From: Turbatrix aceti
Lineage: Eukaryota > Nematoda > Chromadorea > Rhabditida > Panagrolaimidae
DNA: 64,000 bases
Reading direction: 5' to 3'
Assembly (NCBI GenBank): GCA_963969345.1
Contig: OZ017768.1
Location: forward strand, 7,836,718-7,900,717
The notes below the pieces were generated by a model, which was not told the origin of the DNA, did not search any database, and saw nothing but the letters and a program-made list of their open reading frames with translations. The translations under genes were made by a program, and so were the position numbers. Of the stretch, positions 15,401 to 30,400 are shown one piece after another (the stretch's first letter is position 1; every line of letters begins with the position of its first letter).

Positions 15401-18400
15401 AAAAATTGGGTCTTAACGGGAAAAACAATTTTGTACAGTAAAAATTTCGCCAGTCAGCAAAAAGAACGGCATTCAAGAAAAAAACAACAACAAAGCATAA
15501 AAAATAAAATAAAAAATATTCGTCAAAAAAAGTCGTTAGATTGCCCCCAAATTACAGGCGACCAATGATCGAACTGAGTTTGCTTGTTTATTTGTTCGTT
15601 TGTTGGTTCATCCATCGTAACACACGTGTGTCTTGCCAGAAAACTATTTTGCTACTACAACTACATACATATGTCCTGGTTTGTTTGTTAGAATAAGAAG
15701 AAAAAAAAGCTGATGTGAGATACAGATCTCTCTAGCCTGTGGCACACACGCTTGCTCGCTTGTGAATTGGTCTTCTTTTTCTTTTCCCTCCTATTTCGAA
15801 CACAAAAAGCTCGCCTTCTGCCTTGTGTCCTTCTTTGCCATGCCCCCAGCGAGTTTGGACTCTTACGGAATGATCAAAAATCATTTTTAGGAAAAAGGAA
15901 AATAACAACTTTAATTTTCACACAAAATTTGATATTTTTAAAAAAGTTTTTTGATTTTTTTCTAGAAAATTTTTGTGTAAAAAAAATTCAATACTACCGT
16001 AATATTTTGCCATTTTTGTTTGAGACGGTATTTAGGCAAAAATAAGCCAGAAAATTAACAGTCACCTATTTTTGGTAAGCCTTGTCTTAAAAGTGCGTGG
16101 AATTCCTTTTTTTCGCCCCCTCAGGCAAAAAAGGTGAACGAACACACGCGTTGCCCGCCAAAGTTCACACCTTTCGTGATGTCACCTCGAACTTCATGCA
16201 TGCGGGGCATGTGCCGTCAATAACTTTTCTCTCCCCCCAGAAAACATTTTTGCCGGTAAGACAAAGAAAAATTATAACACTAAATACAAACAAATTTGAT
16301 AAGAAAAATTATGACTCACAGGATACAAAAACAAACTAGACGCAGCCCCTACAAAACAAATTTTAAAACAAGGCAAAAAAAAAGTGATACAAGGCTTACA
16401 AGTACAAAAAAACAAAAACAATCTTCTTAGAGGTATTTCATCCCTGCCAGCACTATCCCGGATGAAATCAGGTAAAACAAAATCCTAAATTTCCGAAAAA
16501 GGAAATAATCCAAATAATGAAACGTGCAAAAACAAATTTTTTTATTTTAGAAAAAAACATGGGGTCGAATGTTTTTAAAAAACAGAAATCAGAATTTATC
16601 ACCAGAAAAGTGCAAAAATGAAAAAAAACTCATAACACAGTAGCTAAAACTGTAAGCCAGGATTTCTATGCCAAAAAGATGACAAACAACTTCAAAAAAA
16701 TGTCAGAGAACAGCGCAAATTCGAATACCGTACACCCCTCGAATTTGTTTGTTAGCACAAAAAAAATCCAGCATAAAAATTATTTTTGTGGCAAAAAAAG
16801 CAGATTTATCTCTTTTTTAACAGCAAAAAGAATCCTTTGTTATTAAAGTGCCGTTGCCATAGACAACGACGTCTGGCGAATCAGAAAAAAAAGAGAAAAG
16901 AATATTGTTTTTGGCGACAAAAGTGCACCGTGCCAAAAAAGGGAATCGCCGTACGAAAAAAAATATTTTCGCTGCGAGACCGAAAAATATTTAGTAAATA
17001 GATAGAAAAAATCCACCAGACGTGTCCAAATCAACCGAGCACTAATGACTTGTTATCAAAAAAAAGTATGTATTTACTCTAATCATTGATGCGGATATGT
17101 CCAAATTTGGTCAACCAGTCAACTTTCCACGGACGGCATCTTGTAGTGTATTTTTGAAAAAAAACATGAAAACAAGCAGAAAAAAATATTGAAACAACAA
17201 ATTACGTCTTTTGACAATTTTGCAAAAAAGAAAGTGGGTGAACTGTTCACCTGCACCTGAAGGCAAAAAATGCGTACTCCCATAGATCGTTGACTTAGAC
17301 CCCATTGCTGACATCAGTGTTGTTGATGCCCCCCGACAAAAACTTTCCCAAAGTGCAGGCCGTCGTCGCCAACCCGTTAAATAATATCAACAAGATCCAG
17401 GAAGTAAAAAGACAGAGCTATTAAGTCGTCAATGGACTTGCCTTGCCTCCGGAGCGGTAGCAGGCAGATAACCAAAGCTCGATACCAAAAGGGCCTCGTT
17501 TCGTTTTTTTTAAACAACACCAAAAAAATTTTTCGGTTTGTTGAACGTTCGTTTTGGTGCAGTAAATAAATACTATGCCCCCGCCATCAGAGATTGCATT
17601 GCGTGTATGTACGCATTTTTCGTTTTTTTGACTGCACAAAAAACTGCTATAAAAAAATTCTCCAAGCGTCGCAGTCGTAAAAAAAATGCTGACATGATAG
17701 AAAATATTTATATCACAGAAATTATCCATTTTGTTGTTTTAACTTGAAACAAAAGAAAAAAAACAGCCAGTGTAAAAACTTAAAAAAAAAAACTTGGCTT
17801 GGCGGATGCAAACGTGCAAAAACCGATTTTTCCATTCTGTTAAAGAACAGCTGGACACAACAAAAATTCTTTTAACCCTGATCCAGGAGATATTATAGTA
17901 TACAACGCAAATCGTTAACTAAATCGCAAATTGCGTGCGTGATCATTGGTTTCGATGACGTTCGCTCCCGTGCACTCACACCTTTGATTTTGATTTTGTC
18001 CTTTACCCTCTGCTCGACCCGATCGTGATCGGTGCAGCGCACAAGAATCGTCGTGTTTACAGTCAACTTGTTGTGGTTTCTCCTAAATATTTATCACCGA
18101 AGTGCATTCATTCTAAGTTGGCAGATAAAAATAGAAAACAAAACAAAAGTGATCAGAATTTTTTGTACAATCCAAAAAAAATAAAAACTTTCAAAACAAA
18201 GTCTTTATAAAAATATACGTTTCCGTATTTTTAAACAATCTACTTTTATTTCTAAGCCCAAAGTGTGTTCTTAGGTCAATTGCACCAATTAAATATATAA
18301 CAAGTAAAATTGCAATTCAGAAATCTAACCAAGTTAAAGTGCCCTAGTCGGTAGCTCTGACGTAGGACACGTAAAAGACGTCTTCTACTACGTAAAACAC

Positions 18401-21400
18401 TCAATAGGTCACGTGAAAGGGCAAAGGTGGTCGGCATGTGGCAAAAGACATACATGAGACATCCGACGCGTCATCGAAGGGGTCACAGTTTTTTTTCAAA
18501 GTTCGAACAGGGCACAAAGACCGGCAAAAAAATTACACGCTCAAAAAAAATTATTCTTTTTAAAAATATTTTGGAAAAAAATAATTATTCTATAATAAAC
18601 ATTTTTTTTATGAAAAATCAATTAGCTGAATCACCCAATCAACCCCCCTAGTTTATCTATCAGGTCTGAATCATTCAACATGGTATGTATCAACCAACAA
18701 ACGCCAGGTGGGTGACAAAATGAAGAAACGCCAAGCCCTCTAAATATTTGAGCAGAACGGATCAAAAGAATGTCGACTGCAAAAAAAATCAAAAAAAGTC
18801 TGCACACACGCTTTTCAATGTCGATCTCCGTTGTCAACGAACACACGCTCGGATACGCTGCTGCCCCTCTTCGCAGACATCGTAGTACAAGCGTACAAAC
18901 AAAAGAAAAGGAATCGGATAGAAGGATGCATTGCACAAGTCAGCGCAACGTTATTATAATAGATACTTTTTTCGATATCAGAAACCTTTTTTTTTTAATT
19001 TTGAAAAATTTCTAAAAAACTAAATATTTTTTGCGCAGTTGCCAAAAAAAGTCAAATCAAACCAACCCTGATCTCGAAGATGACGGCATCGCGGGATTGT
19101 AGTGCTGGGGAGGCGGTAGCTGTTGTTGGTGCATGCTTCCCGCCGATGGCTGCTGTTGGGATGATACCGGCGGATGTGGGGGTTGTCCGGGTGGTAGCAT
19201 TCCTCCACTACCGTAGGCTGATTGGGGTGGGGGTGGTACCTGTGTGGGGTACCCCGTCTCACCGCTCCCAGATGGATACTGTGACTGTGAATGCATCGAT
19301 GTCGCACTGGAGTACATGCCGCACTGCTGCTGTGATTCTGCTGACGACGACTGATACGACGACGTAGTTGATGTCGAGGGCTGCGAACTCGATTGAGGTT
19401 CACTAAAATTATAAAAAATTGATTTCGAAAAAAATCGTATTTTGAAATTCGAAAATAAAATCGAAAATCAAAAAAAAAATTTTGCGGATGGACACGAAAT
19501 CAAAAAGTGCGATGAACGTAAGAAAAAGAAAAAGAAAACAAAGACATTTAAAAAAAAAACGCATATTAGTGATAAACCAAATAAAGTGAAAAAAAGGCGC
19601 CAGAGCAAATGCAAGAGCATCGCAGCGTCAGGTGAGCAGGTGCAGGTGCATCGGGCGCGCATAGACTGTTTGTTGGCTGGTCATAAACATAACACAGTGC
19701 AGGAATCGAATTTAGAGAACAGAACAGGGTTGGTGTTAGTAAACCATCCTAGAAGTATCTACATAGTAGATACTAGTAATTCGTGATGATGGTCGTCAGA
19801 AAAGAAACAGGGGGGAGGAATTGAATGAAAAGTATGACACTCGATGACTGACTGACTGACTGACTCCCCCTCGGTTGTTATGTCCTGCAACCCCGCCGCC
19901 GGCGACCGGACCAACCAACCGACCGCGCGTGGCGTGGTGCATGAGTAAGAGGAGGAGGAGGAGAGGTTCCAAAAAGGAAAAGACAAAACTTTGACAACAC
20001 AGGGATAAAAACCCATCCTCCTCTGGACTGGAGCAGCTCATCGCCCGCTCGGAGGAGCCCCCATTGCTGGAGGAAAAGAAAGTTGGTAGTGGTTCAGCAC
20101 CACCACCGCCATCATCATTCCTGCTGGCTGGCTACCCTTCTTCCCTACGCGGCCGCCGCCGGTCGCCACCCTTCCTTCTTCTTCTTCGCTGCTGCTTGTT
20201 GCTTCCCTTTTTTGGCGGCTGCGGTGTCACCAGTCGCGTCGTCGCGTGGCCTCCTGCCTTGCGCCTCTCTCCCCCTTTTTTTTATTTTTATTTTTCCGTC
20301 TCTCTCTCTCTTTCAATTTTTCGCTCCTAGAATGCGCGTGAACGGAGCTGGGATGACGACACGCCAGTTAAGCAGTCAACCGGGCTGCTGGCTCACTCAG
20401 AGGATGGGTGACGACGAAGAGGGCCCCGCACAACACGCTTTTCACGCTGCTGGACGACGACGACCGATGGCGGTGCGATGGTGGTGACAACAAACGCGCG
20501 TTGTTGTTGTGAACACAAAAAAAAAAAAGAAAAGTGTGATTTAGGATCGCGCGTGGAAGTCAAAACGCGTTCAAACACCCAATTCAGTTCAAAACATCGT
20601 TTTGAACTGATTTTTTAAACTTTTTGAACTGTAAAAAAAATTATAAAAAAACAAAGACTCAGACAGGATTCGAACCCTGAACCCCATTTTCAAAAAAACA
20701 CGCGCCCCACGCCACTACACCACGAAAGCAAAAAGAACTACAAAATTCAAATTAAAAAATTTTTATTCTTGCAGAAAAGTGCAGAAAAAGATGTGAAAGC
20801 AAAAATTATGGATAAGTACTTTCACATTAAACAGAGCGAGCATACGTGACTGCATTTTTAATTAATCCCATTCAAATGCCCAAATCCATATATAAAAAAC
20901 ACACCGTTTTACGGAAAGCGCACAGTAGTAACCACAAACATGTATGTACATACATCTATGTATCTGTCCAGGGATGAATGACTCAGAATTTGGCGATCAC
21001 AAATGACTCGTTCTTACAGTGTAAGATTTTTTATTTTTTTGTATTTTTTTAAAATTTCGAAAAAAAGTGAAAAATATTTTTCTGTAACTGTAAATTAAAG
21101 TATACAATACAGGTAACAACAGGAATTTAAGTTTGATTAGTTGTATGGGTCTCAAAAGAATTCTACTGAAACAGAATCAACTTCCGGTAGTTCGAAGGGG
21201 TACCCTATACATCACCTGTTGTCAATCTTCATCGATATGCGTGATACATTTGATCCCCAGTAGTCCACGGGGTAGAAGGGGTCCATTAGTAAATGCCCCC
21301 AAAAAAAAATTATTTAGTTAACCTTATCACACTGCGCAAAATTCAGTCCAGAAGAAACCCCAAAAATTATATAAATTGAGAACCAATCAAAAAACACAAC

Positions 21401-24400
21401 CAACGTGCTACGTGACTTTTCAGTTGTACACGCATGCGCCGCGCCGCCGGCGGCCGCGTGAATCGGAAACCCATGTGAAAGCAAATGAGGGGGGCAAAAG
21501 GGCAAGGCGCGTGAAAAAACGAACGCATGCGCGAAGCAGGAGGAAGGAACGGTAACGGTGACGGTGACGGTGACGGTGACGTTGAAGGCGATGTTGGTTG
21601 GTGTCAACGCCGGTGGCAGCGGTGGATGAAGGGCAGGAAACAAGTGAAATGGTCAATCGGCAGTCAAATCAATGGAATCAGGAACAAAACCGGATCGATC
21701 TCTGCACTGGGTTGGTTGGCGTGCGCGAGCGAGCGAGCGATGTGATGGGATGGCAAAGGCGGCAGGAACCAACAAAAACCAGCGCGCGAAGAATGAAAAA
21801 GGAAGAAGGAAAACGTAAAAAAAGACAAACGTGAGGATATTGAGGATCAAATTAAATTGTGCTCGTATTCAAAAATTTATTTTTAAATATTATACAATTC
21901 CGAACCAAAAAACAGAAAAATTATTTAGTATCTCAAAAATTTCTTTTATAACAATTATCTCGAAATCAAAAATATGTATGTACAAACAAAAGTGTGTAAA
22001 CGAGACGAAAACACCTATCACGTGGGCTCGACGATACCCATACTACCCTCCGTTACCACCGGATCGGTAGTGATGGAAAAAAGAGAGAGACAACGCACAA
22101 CACAACACGCAAGTGTTCGTTCACTCGTTCGTTCGCTGGGCTCTAACGTAAACCAGGTTTGGAAGAACATCATCGCCGCCGCCACCGCCACCCCAACCAA
22201 CTATCATCACGCGACGACGTCAAAGAATGGAAGGCGCTGCCCGCGTCCGAGTCCGCGTCGCTAGCTACTATCATCAGCCGTGAAATGAAAGAAGAAAGAA
22301 GAAAAAAAGAAGAAGTGAGAGTGTCATGAGTAGCGTGAATTGTGCAACAACCTGGGCAACTGACATCAAACGGGTCGGTCGATAGGTTGGGTAGCCCAAA
22401 GCACACGAAAGGGGGTACCCACCGGGTATACAAGTTATCAGGGTGTAAAAAATATGTAAATCAGTTGATGAGTCATTGGGAAACCTATTTTTTTGGGCGT
22501 TTTTACAAAATAAACAGAATAATATTATTTTTTAATTTTTAAATTTTAAAAAAATTAAATTTAAAATAAAGATTTTTAAAATAAAAAACTGAAAAAAATA
22601 AAGAAAAAAGTTTTTTATGCAAAAAAATCGAAAAGTGACCAAAACCTAAAATTCGAAAATCATGCATAAATGCAATCAAAAATTTTTCAACCTCCTTCGC
22701 GGCCAAAATCTAGAAAATATGAGCACAAAAATCGCATTGAGCTGACAACAACCAACCACCGCTCCACGATCGTGTCTACCTTTTTTTGGGCAGGAAAGAA
22801 GAAGAAGACAAAATTTGTTCGCATACAACAAAAATTTTTTAAAACAACAATAATCAAAAGAAGGACTGCGGAAAGAATGCAAAAAGACAAAAAAAAAGAC
22901 GACGGACTCACTCAATCAACCTACTGATAGCAAAACTGTCAGTGCAACCCCCCAAAATGCTTCCTTGCTTCCTCACCTTTCATATTCCTCCGGATAGATG
23001 CATGGATGGTTCGTAGCCCCCCTCCCCCCGGCCTCTAGATGACAATTTCCTACTACCGTCTCAACTTGATATTATACCTTTGCCTTCACACGTCCACCGG
23101 AAAATCAATGATTACACACATACAACGCGTAATCAAGTGTCAAAAATGCAACCATGATTTTTTTGGGAAAACAAGACAAACAGGTAAAAATAAAAAATTC
23201 CTGATAAATTCAAAATTTACAGGTAAGGTATCAGGTGAAAAATAAATTTTAAATTTTGGTTTTTAGTCCGATTCGGTTCACGTGCTTACGGTTTTTGACC
23301 CCTAAAAAAGCAAAAGCATCAATTTTTCACGTGCACGTTTCTTACAGCATACAACAAATAGGCGTCACATAAACCAGAATCAAGAAAAAACGCGCATGTT
23401 CTTGAGAAAAAACGGTTATTCTTATAAAAAATGTTTGCAGTGTGCTAAATTTGCTAAGTTTTTGTAAAAAATTTCACAGATTTTTGTAAATAATTTCACA
23501 GAAATCGTCTTCAACAGGGGTCAAAAACGACGCTGATTTTGGAATAAATATTTTTTCCTTTACAAAATCAACTTTTACTAAATTTTCAGGACAAAATAAA
23601 TATTTTCAAATTATCTAGAATTTTTTTGTGATAATGAAGTCCTGGATTTTAGGTAAAAAATTGTTCAACGACCAAAAAAATTCTATCCCAATTTTTTTTT
23701 GTTTTTTTATATGCAAAAAATTGTCGGTAAATTTGGGCGCTTTGCAGATTGATAAATTGTTTATAAAAAAACTTGACGTGCATCGAGAAAATATTGTAGA
23801 CAACCAGATCGATGTGTAAATGCACCATGTGCTCGTTTTCCCCTCCAGGCCCTGAGCAGATCTTACACCTTGCTTTTTTTCCACCTTTCGTGTCCCAGGT
23901 CCCGATCACACGCAGTACAAAAGCAGCGAACGCGATGGAAGCAGAGAACCACCCTGGTGTGGTGTCAACAAACACGCTTCCACGATCATCTTTTTACAGA
24001 ACTGACCAAACGAACAGGTTCAACGTTCACGTTTTCATTCACGTTTCACGATAGCGTTCGACGATACAGGAAAGCGCGTTTGCAGATGATTCGTTATTGC
24101 CAGAGGCTATTTTTGTGCGATGGAAAGACAAAAATATTGTTTTTGTTGTACAGGAATGTTCTAGGCACAAGGTCAAATTTTTTACATAAAAATTTTTTCT
24201 TAAAAAAAGACCAAAAACTTGCATTTCCTGTTCCAAAATAAATATTCAGCGTAAAATAAATTACAAAAAACAACCTGTCGTTTCCACGACGAGCTCGCTT
24301 ACTTTCTCGGTCTCGCCCATTCATTCAATTTGGTAGACAAACCGTGCTATTTTTAACAGCACGTGCCGTATGCCGTATGCTCCTCGGCGTATACCACGCA

Positions 24401-27400
24401 TTCTCAAAACTATGTACTACTACACCACACGTCGTCGTCGTTCAATGAACAGAGAAAAACACATCATTTTCGTTTTTTTTTAAACAAACCACCGAGGTCA
24501 CAAGCTTGACAATGCAAATGAGCTTCCAAACAGGCAAAAAAGGAAACAATAAACCAAAAAAAATCCTAAACGTTTTTGAAAACGACCTTCGTTCGAAAAG
24601 CATGGCTTGCCACAGTAATTAGAACTTAGGCTTGCAAATCTACCGTAACCCTTCCAATGCCGCAAACGTGCAAAAAAATGTATTTTGACTGAAAAAAAAT
24701 AAATTTTGAGCAATAATAGCGCGCAACAATAACAGCAAAGAAAAAATAAGAAAGTAAATAAATGAATGAATGGCATGATTACGTAACAGAAAAATACATA
24801 TAGATACATGCATCGAAAGAGCTATTAAATACATGCGGTACATAATACTGCAGCGAAGGATAAACAAAACATTTACTATGAACAAAAGCAGCGGTAATAA
24901 CAACAACGAATATACTATGATTCACTTTTTGAAGTTACAGTTCTTAATAAAAAATATTCAAAATATTTTCGCTTCTTAAAAGATCTCGAACTCTTGTATC
25001 CTCTTTGTTAACCTGTTTTTTAATTAAATGCCTTTAAAAAACCCAACAATTTACATAGATGACAAAAAAAAGGTGAAGAAAAGTGCCGTAGGAAGTGCTA
25101 ATCACTCAAAAAGTTTGTTTTGATAAATACAGAAAGATTAATCTCAAATAATAAATAAATATGCAAAATAACAAAAACAAATAAATATTTTTTTAATGTT
25201 GTAAACAATTTTGCAAAACGTCATGTTCCGGTATTTTTTTTCGCATGCTGCGTGCAACATGCCGAATGCGCCAAAGAAAAAATCTTAAAAAAAAATGCAG
25301 AAACCATAAAATGTTATTGCTATGCATTTTTTGTCCCCCAATTCACCTAACAAGCGCCGATTTCGTCGATGTGTCAAAGTACACCAGACTCACACGGTGA
25401 ATGAAAATGAATGAGTCAAATTTTAGTACTTTGGTACATACGCACGTAGGTAAACTTTGTGTAAAAGTATCTAGACCCGTTCGTTCGTTCGCTGGCCCGG
25501 AGTTGGTAATCAATGAAGAGTAAAAAACGATTTGCAAAACAAGGTGTAAATCGTTCTATAGAGACACACGAACGGAACAGAACACAGGGTGTTAACACAA
25601 CGATTTTGGAAATTTCTGGGGTATCTGATCAAAAAAAGTGTTTTTTAGGTCGACTTTCAATGTGCAAATTTTTTAATTTTTTTATTTGACTTGTTTTTTA
25701 TTTCCAATAGAAATTTGTACAAAAACCAAAATAAAAATTTTGGTCTGAAACAATGAATAGAAAGTTTTTGATCAAAAACAAATTCAAGTCACGAAAAAAA
25801 TGTTATCTAAAAATAATTTTTTTATAAAAAATTTCGAAAACACATCATTTTTGTATTTTTTGGACAAAAGTAAATAGAAAAAAAATTTTATTTGTCAACA
25901 AAATCTACTTTTTGTTAACAAAAAAAAGATTTACAAACGTAAAATAAAATTTACTACGGAAGGCTAATTACAATACTATAAATATTTTTTTTTGGCAACG
26001 TCAAAAAGCATACCTATCCCCTCCAATACGTATCACCATCAGAAAAAAAGACTGGTTATATAAGACCCCTCCCCAACAAGAACTTGACGGCATTCCCGTA
26101 ACAATCAACACCTGTTAGGTACAAATAAAGCTTACGAGTAAATCTGTTAAGTGCACAGTTCTAAATATTTATTTATAATTAATTTACTCTGCATGCATAC
26201 ACACGTTTCATTCATTCGTTCATTCATAAATTCACCTTCCAACTATCACCCCCGGAAATGGTACTTATAGTCACTTGAAAGTTGACAACAGCTGAAAAAA
26301 AAGCGTAAACAACAATCGCTGGACTGGACCACCGTTGCACCGTTGCTTTTCATGTGAAAACAGTCTTATAGTGTTAATTCTTACATTAGCCCTTGTGTTA
26401 GATATTTAGTTTACCGGGTATACTAGGCAGGAACAAAAAAAACGTAGCAGCTCGCCTACGTGAAAACGTAAAAACGTGAAACAACTTCCCCTAACCAGAA
26501 CCAAATGATCATGAGCACTACGCGGGAAAACGAACATCAGTCAGCAGTGTGGTCTACCTACCGCAGCCTTTTCCTTCTCGATACCACCCCTATCCTATCC
26601 TACCCCTACGCCGATAAATCACCGCTGTAGCCTGTCCTACCGAAGGAGAAGCCCCCATCATCCTTCCGCGGGCGACGACGCGACAAACGTAAAAGGCGTT
26701 GTAAAAAGTAGATTTTCCCGCTATCAATTATGGAAAATTGTGAGAAACAGAACTTTCTTGATTTTTTTAGTGATTTTTTTAAACCTGGATTTTTGCATCA
26801 AAAAAAGAGATCAAGAAAAACCAGTGGATCAGTTTTAATTTTAGTTTAAAAACTGCGCACAGAATTTTGATTTTTTTTGGGTTTGAAAATGTTTTTTTTG
26901 ATTGTCTAAAAAATTGATGTAAAGAACGAAATTATTTTTCGGAAATTTTTTTGAAAAAAAAGTTTTTTTTGTTAACCAAAAAATACAACAAATGCAAAAA
27001 ATAATATTTATTGGTGAAAAATTTGAAATTGGGACATTTGGCAAAAAATTAGTTCTTTTTTGAATTTTTCGTATTTGTTTTTTTTTACAAAATTAAACAA
27101 ATTTACCCAATGTTTATTTTTTTGGTTCTTTCCGACCGAATTCAACAAAATTGCGTAAAAAACATTTTCAAATGTCCGAGAAAAAATTATTATCATCTTG
27201 TCACAAGTGCAAAAAAATACAAAAAGGAGTGTTTCATCCAGAAAGCCAGCACGAGGTCAGTAAATGGCGAATGAGCAGAGCAAAGCACGTGCACGTGTAA
27301 GGAGGCTAGTGAACCCAGCAGTAAGAGAGAACTTGCCAGTATTTTCAGTCGCAAGTCGCCAGTTGTGTCAAAACATAGCCCAGGCTAGGCCAACTCAGAA

Positions 27401-30400
27401 GGGGAGTCTCTAATCCACACAGCTTTTCTGGTGGACAAATCTTGCAAGAAAAAAAAAGACAAAAAGACACCGCGTGCTGAGTTTAGTTGTTTTTTTTTCG
27501 TTTCGTGCGTCTCCTTCTTCCTGGATTTTTTTAGGGAAAAAAGAACGAACGCTGCAACCAACCGACGACGACCAAAAGCTCAGGCTTTCCTTCCGTCTTT
27601 CAAGACTGGCTCTACGAGTCACAAATCACGCACACCGGGAAATGGATATCTGATCTGACACAAAAAAACTGAGTTGGTTTTTAGGGTTTTTAGATCGATT
27701 CTAATATTTTTTTCATAATTTTTTTTCAAAAAATGTGCAAATTTTTTTGTAACTCGTTCAAATTTTTAGAACTTTCCGTAAAATGAATTTTTCGACAAAA
27801 GCATTCAAAATAAAAAAAATCACGAATTCCACTGCAAAACAGACAAAAAAATCACAGGTCAAAAAAAAACAATCGGTCAAAGAACATCAAAAGAAGCCGC
27901 CGAAAAAACACTCTTTACAATCAACTTACACTTCCACTTCCACTCAAAATACTTATTTGCCAAAACAAAAGAGCAATCCAATCATCCAGTTGTTTTTTTT
28001 TCAGTTTGTTAAAAAAATGCGATCGCACCACCCCGAAAAGTTTGATGGATGCGTATCACACGAAGCTCTCGCAAAAAAAGTTGTTTTTCGTCCGTTCGAA
28101 AACATCTGACCGAGATGACGGCTAATAATAATAAGTTGGAGTCCGTGTTGTTTTTTTAAAGAAAATAAATTTTTATGTAAACAAAAGTGCAAAAAGATGT
28201 ATCAAAATATGGATAAGTAAATTTTTTTTTAGAACTTTCTTAATTTCTAATTTATTTTTGGGGTTTTTCTTCGAATTGTTTTCCTGGATAGAAAACTAGT
28301 TAGGGTTCCTAGAAATATTTTTTGAGCGAAAAAAATTTGTTCACAAAGTACGGTAAATATGCAAACATTTTTTTACGGCACAAAATATATTTTTGACATT
28401 TTTTACTGAAATAATACACAAAAAAAATTTGATTGAAAAAAAAACGTTAAAAACAATACGGTATGCTTTACCAAAAACGTGAGAAATAAAATGAACGCAA
28501 GAAGCCGTGGTCGTTGTTGTCTCAAAGCACCAGAAAAAAAAGAAATTTGGCATTTTAGGGAGTATAAATGGGTGACACTACCGGGCATGGTTGCCACTTT
28601 GGTGGTGGCGCCAAGCAAACAAAAAAGTAGTAGTAGTAGTAACAAACCGGCCACGCCAAGTAGTATCTTATGTTAGAGAAGGAGGGGAGGGGGAGAAGCC
28701 AAGCCAAGCCGCCAGGACACCCCAACAGGCAAATAATAAAAAAAAAACACAGACTCAGCACAGGACAGAACGGACATGGGGTGCGCTGCTATCTCGAGCA
28801 AGGCATAAAATCCGGCCGGCCGGCCGCAAAAGCCGGCACGGCCGGCCGGCCGCGGCCGGCTGCGGGCCGGCTTTTCGATTCAAGGCCGGCCGAAAAAGCC
28901 GGAAAAATATTCGAAAGTTGATTTTTTTCGAAAACAGTATGATTTTCTGACGTTTTTGTGCATCATTCGTCTTTTTTTTTACTTTTTACGACAGGGGAAT
29001 TTATTATTATGCATTTTTCCATAATATTAGGTTGTTTCCAAAATTTTTTTTTTTCCAAATTTGGTCAAATTTTGCGAAAATAACCCTAAAATAAAGCACG
29101 AAAATTTTTTTCAAAAAATAGGCCGCGGCCGCGGCCGGCCCGGCTTCGGCCTGAAAATTTAGGCCGGCCGCAAGCCGGCCGGCGGCCTGATTTTTAGGCC
29201 GGTTTTATGCCTTGATCTCGAGTCCGACAATTGCCCAAATGCAAGAAATGAAAAGGGCAAACGAAGACAGAAATACCAACCAACCAACCCCGAGTAAAGT
29301 CTCTTACACATCAGATGAATTTGGAAAAAAAACGATGTTGAATGTACCCGCCCCGTGGCAAGGCCATGAAAAATCCAGCAGCTACAGTATCCCGCAAAAG
29401 GACAAACGATTTGAAACCAAAAAACGTTTCAAAAAATAATCCGTTAAAAAATTGGGTTTAGACATCAAAAAACCCTGTTCTGCGAACTGTTGTCGTCCAG
29501 CGTTACGAATTCCTAAAAGAGACATAATTCTTCCTGTCGCCTACCAAAAAGCCAATTTTCGCGTATATGAAAACAAAGTGATGAAAACAAAGCAAAAAAA
29601 AATAGAAAAATGATTCATGTCATGTGATATACGACTGTTGGCGTTGAAATCCAATAAAATGACAATAAAAAAACAAAGTTCAAGATTGCACTTGTAGCGC
29701 AGAAAGAAAAGGCGCAATTGTTCAAGAATTTTTTTGGGTGTCGGGTTCGAATCCGGGTACATGTATTTCCTTTTTTTCTTTCTTTAAACTTTCTAAAATT
29801 TGTTTTGCCAAAAATTTAGAAGCGTGAAAGATAATATAGCCACCATCGCGTCCGGCCCTATGGTCGTGTCAAGGTCTCGACATATACATATCCCATCGTG
29901 GTCCCACTCTCCTCCCACTCCTCCTTTATTTATTTGCCACTTCGTCAGTCACTCGCTATTTTTCTTCTTCCGCCAAACGCATCGTGTCCTGGTATATAAG
30001 TATGAAAAAAAGCAAGGAGCAACACGTCGTCATCGCCACCACGACCACAACCACACCCCCCCGCGCCAGCAGCAGCAGGCATTCTCGCCATCTTGATGCC
30101 CGCGACGACCGAGGCCGAGGCCAAAAACAAGCGCGCCACACCACCCGAAAACAACCGAGAGTCCTCTATCCATCCACAAGCATGTATCCCTGGGCCTTGG
30201 CTGGGGCGCGTGTACACTCTCGTAAGCCATTAAGCAACAAATAAGGACTTGACTAGCCAGAGGGGTGAAAAAAGGCAAGGCTACTACTGCTACGACTCGG
30301 TAGGACACAGCCTGCTTGTCTTGTTCGTTCTTCCCAAACAGAGACAATAGGTTGACATTTTACCAACTGAAAGGCTTGTGGAATGAAAAGGCAAATAAAA

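Larger units (their letters stand above)
1468..19066 (-). other. Intron 5 of the large gene (17.6 kb)
   Basis: No gene supported inside. It alternates AT-rich, homopolymer-laden DNA with less AT-rich islands (about 1780-2460, 4000-4260, 4480-4720, 7100-7300, 8200-8800, 9300-9690, 10690-11000, 12560-12850, 13390-13900). These islands contain simple repeats of GAA, ACG, GAT and CCAGC/GGCTGG type. ORFs in them are low-complexity shadows without splice sites or known domains. Such islands could be enhancers of the surrounding gene or unannotated 5' exons. Two tRNA-like segments (10447-10533, 11655-11722) lie inside. Confidence 0.5.
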
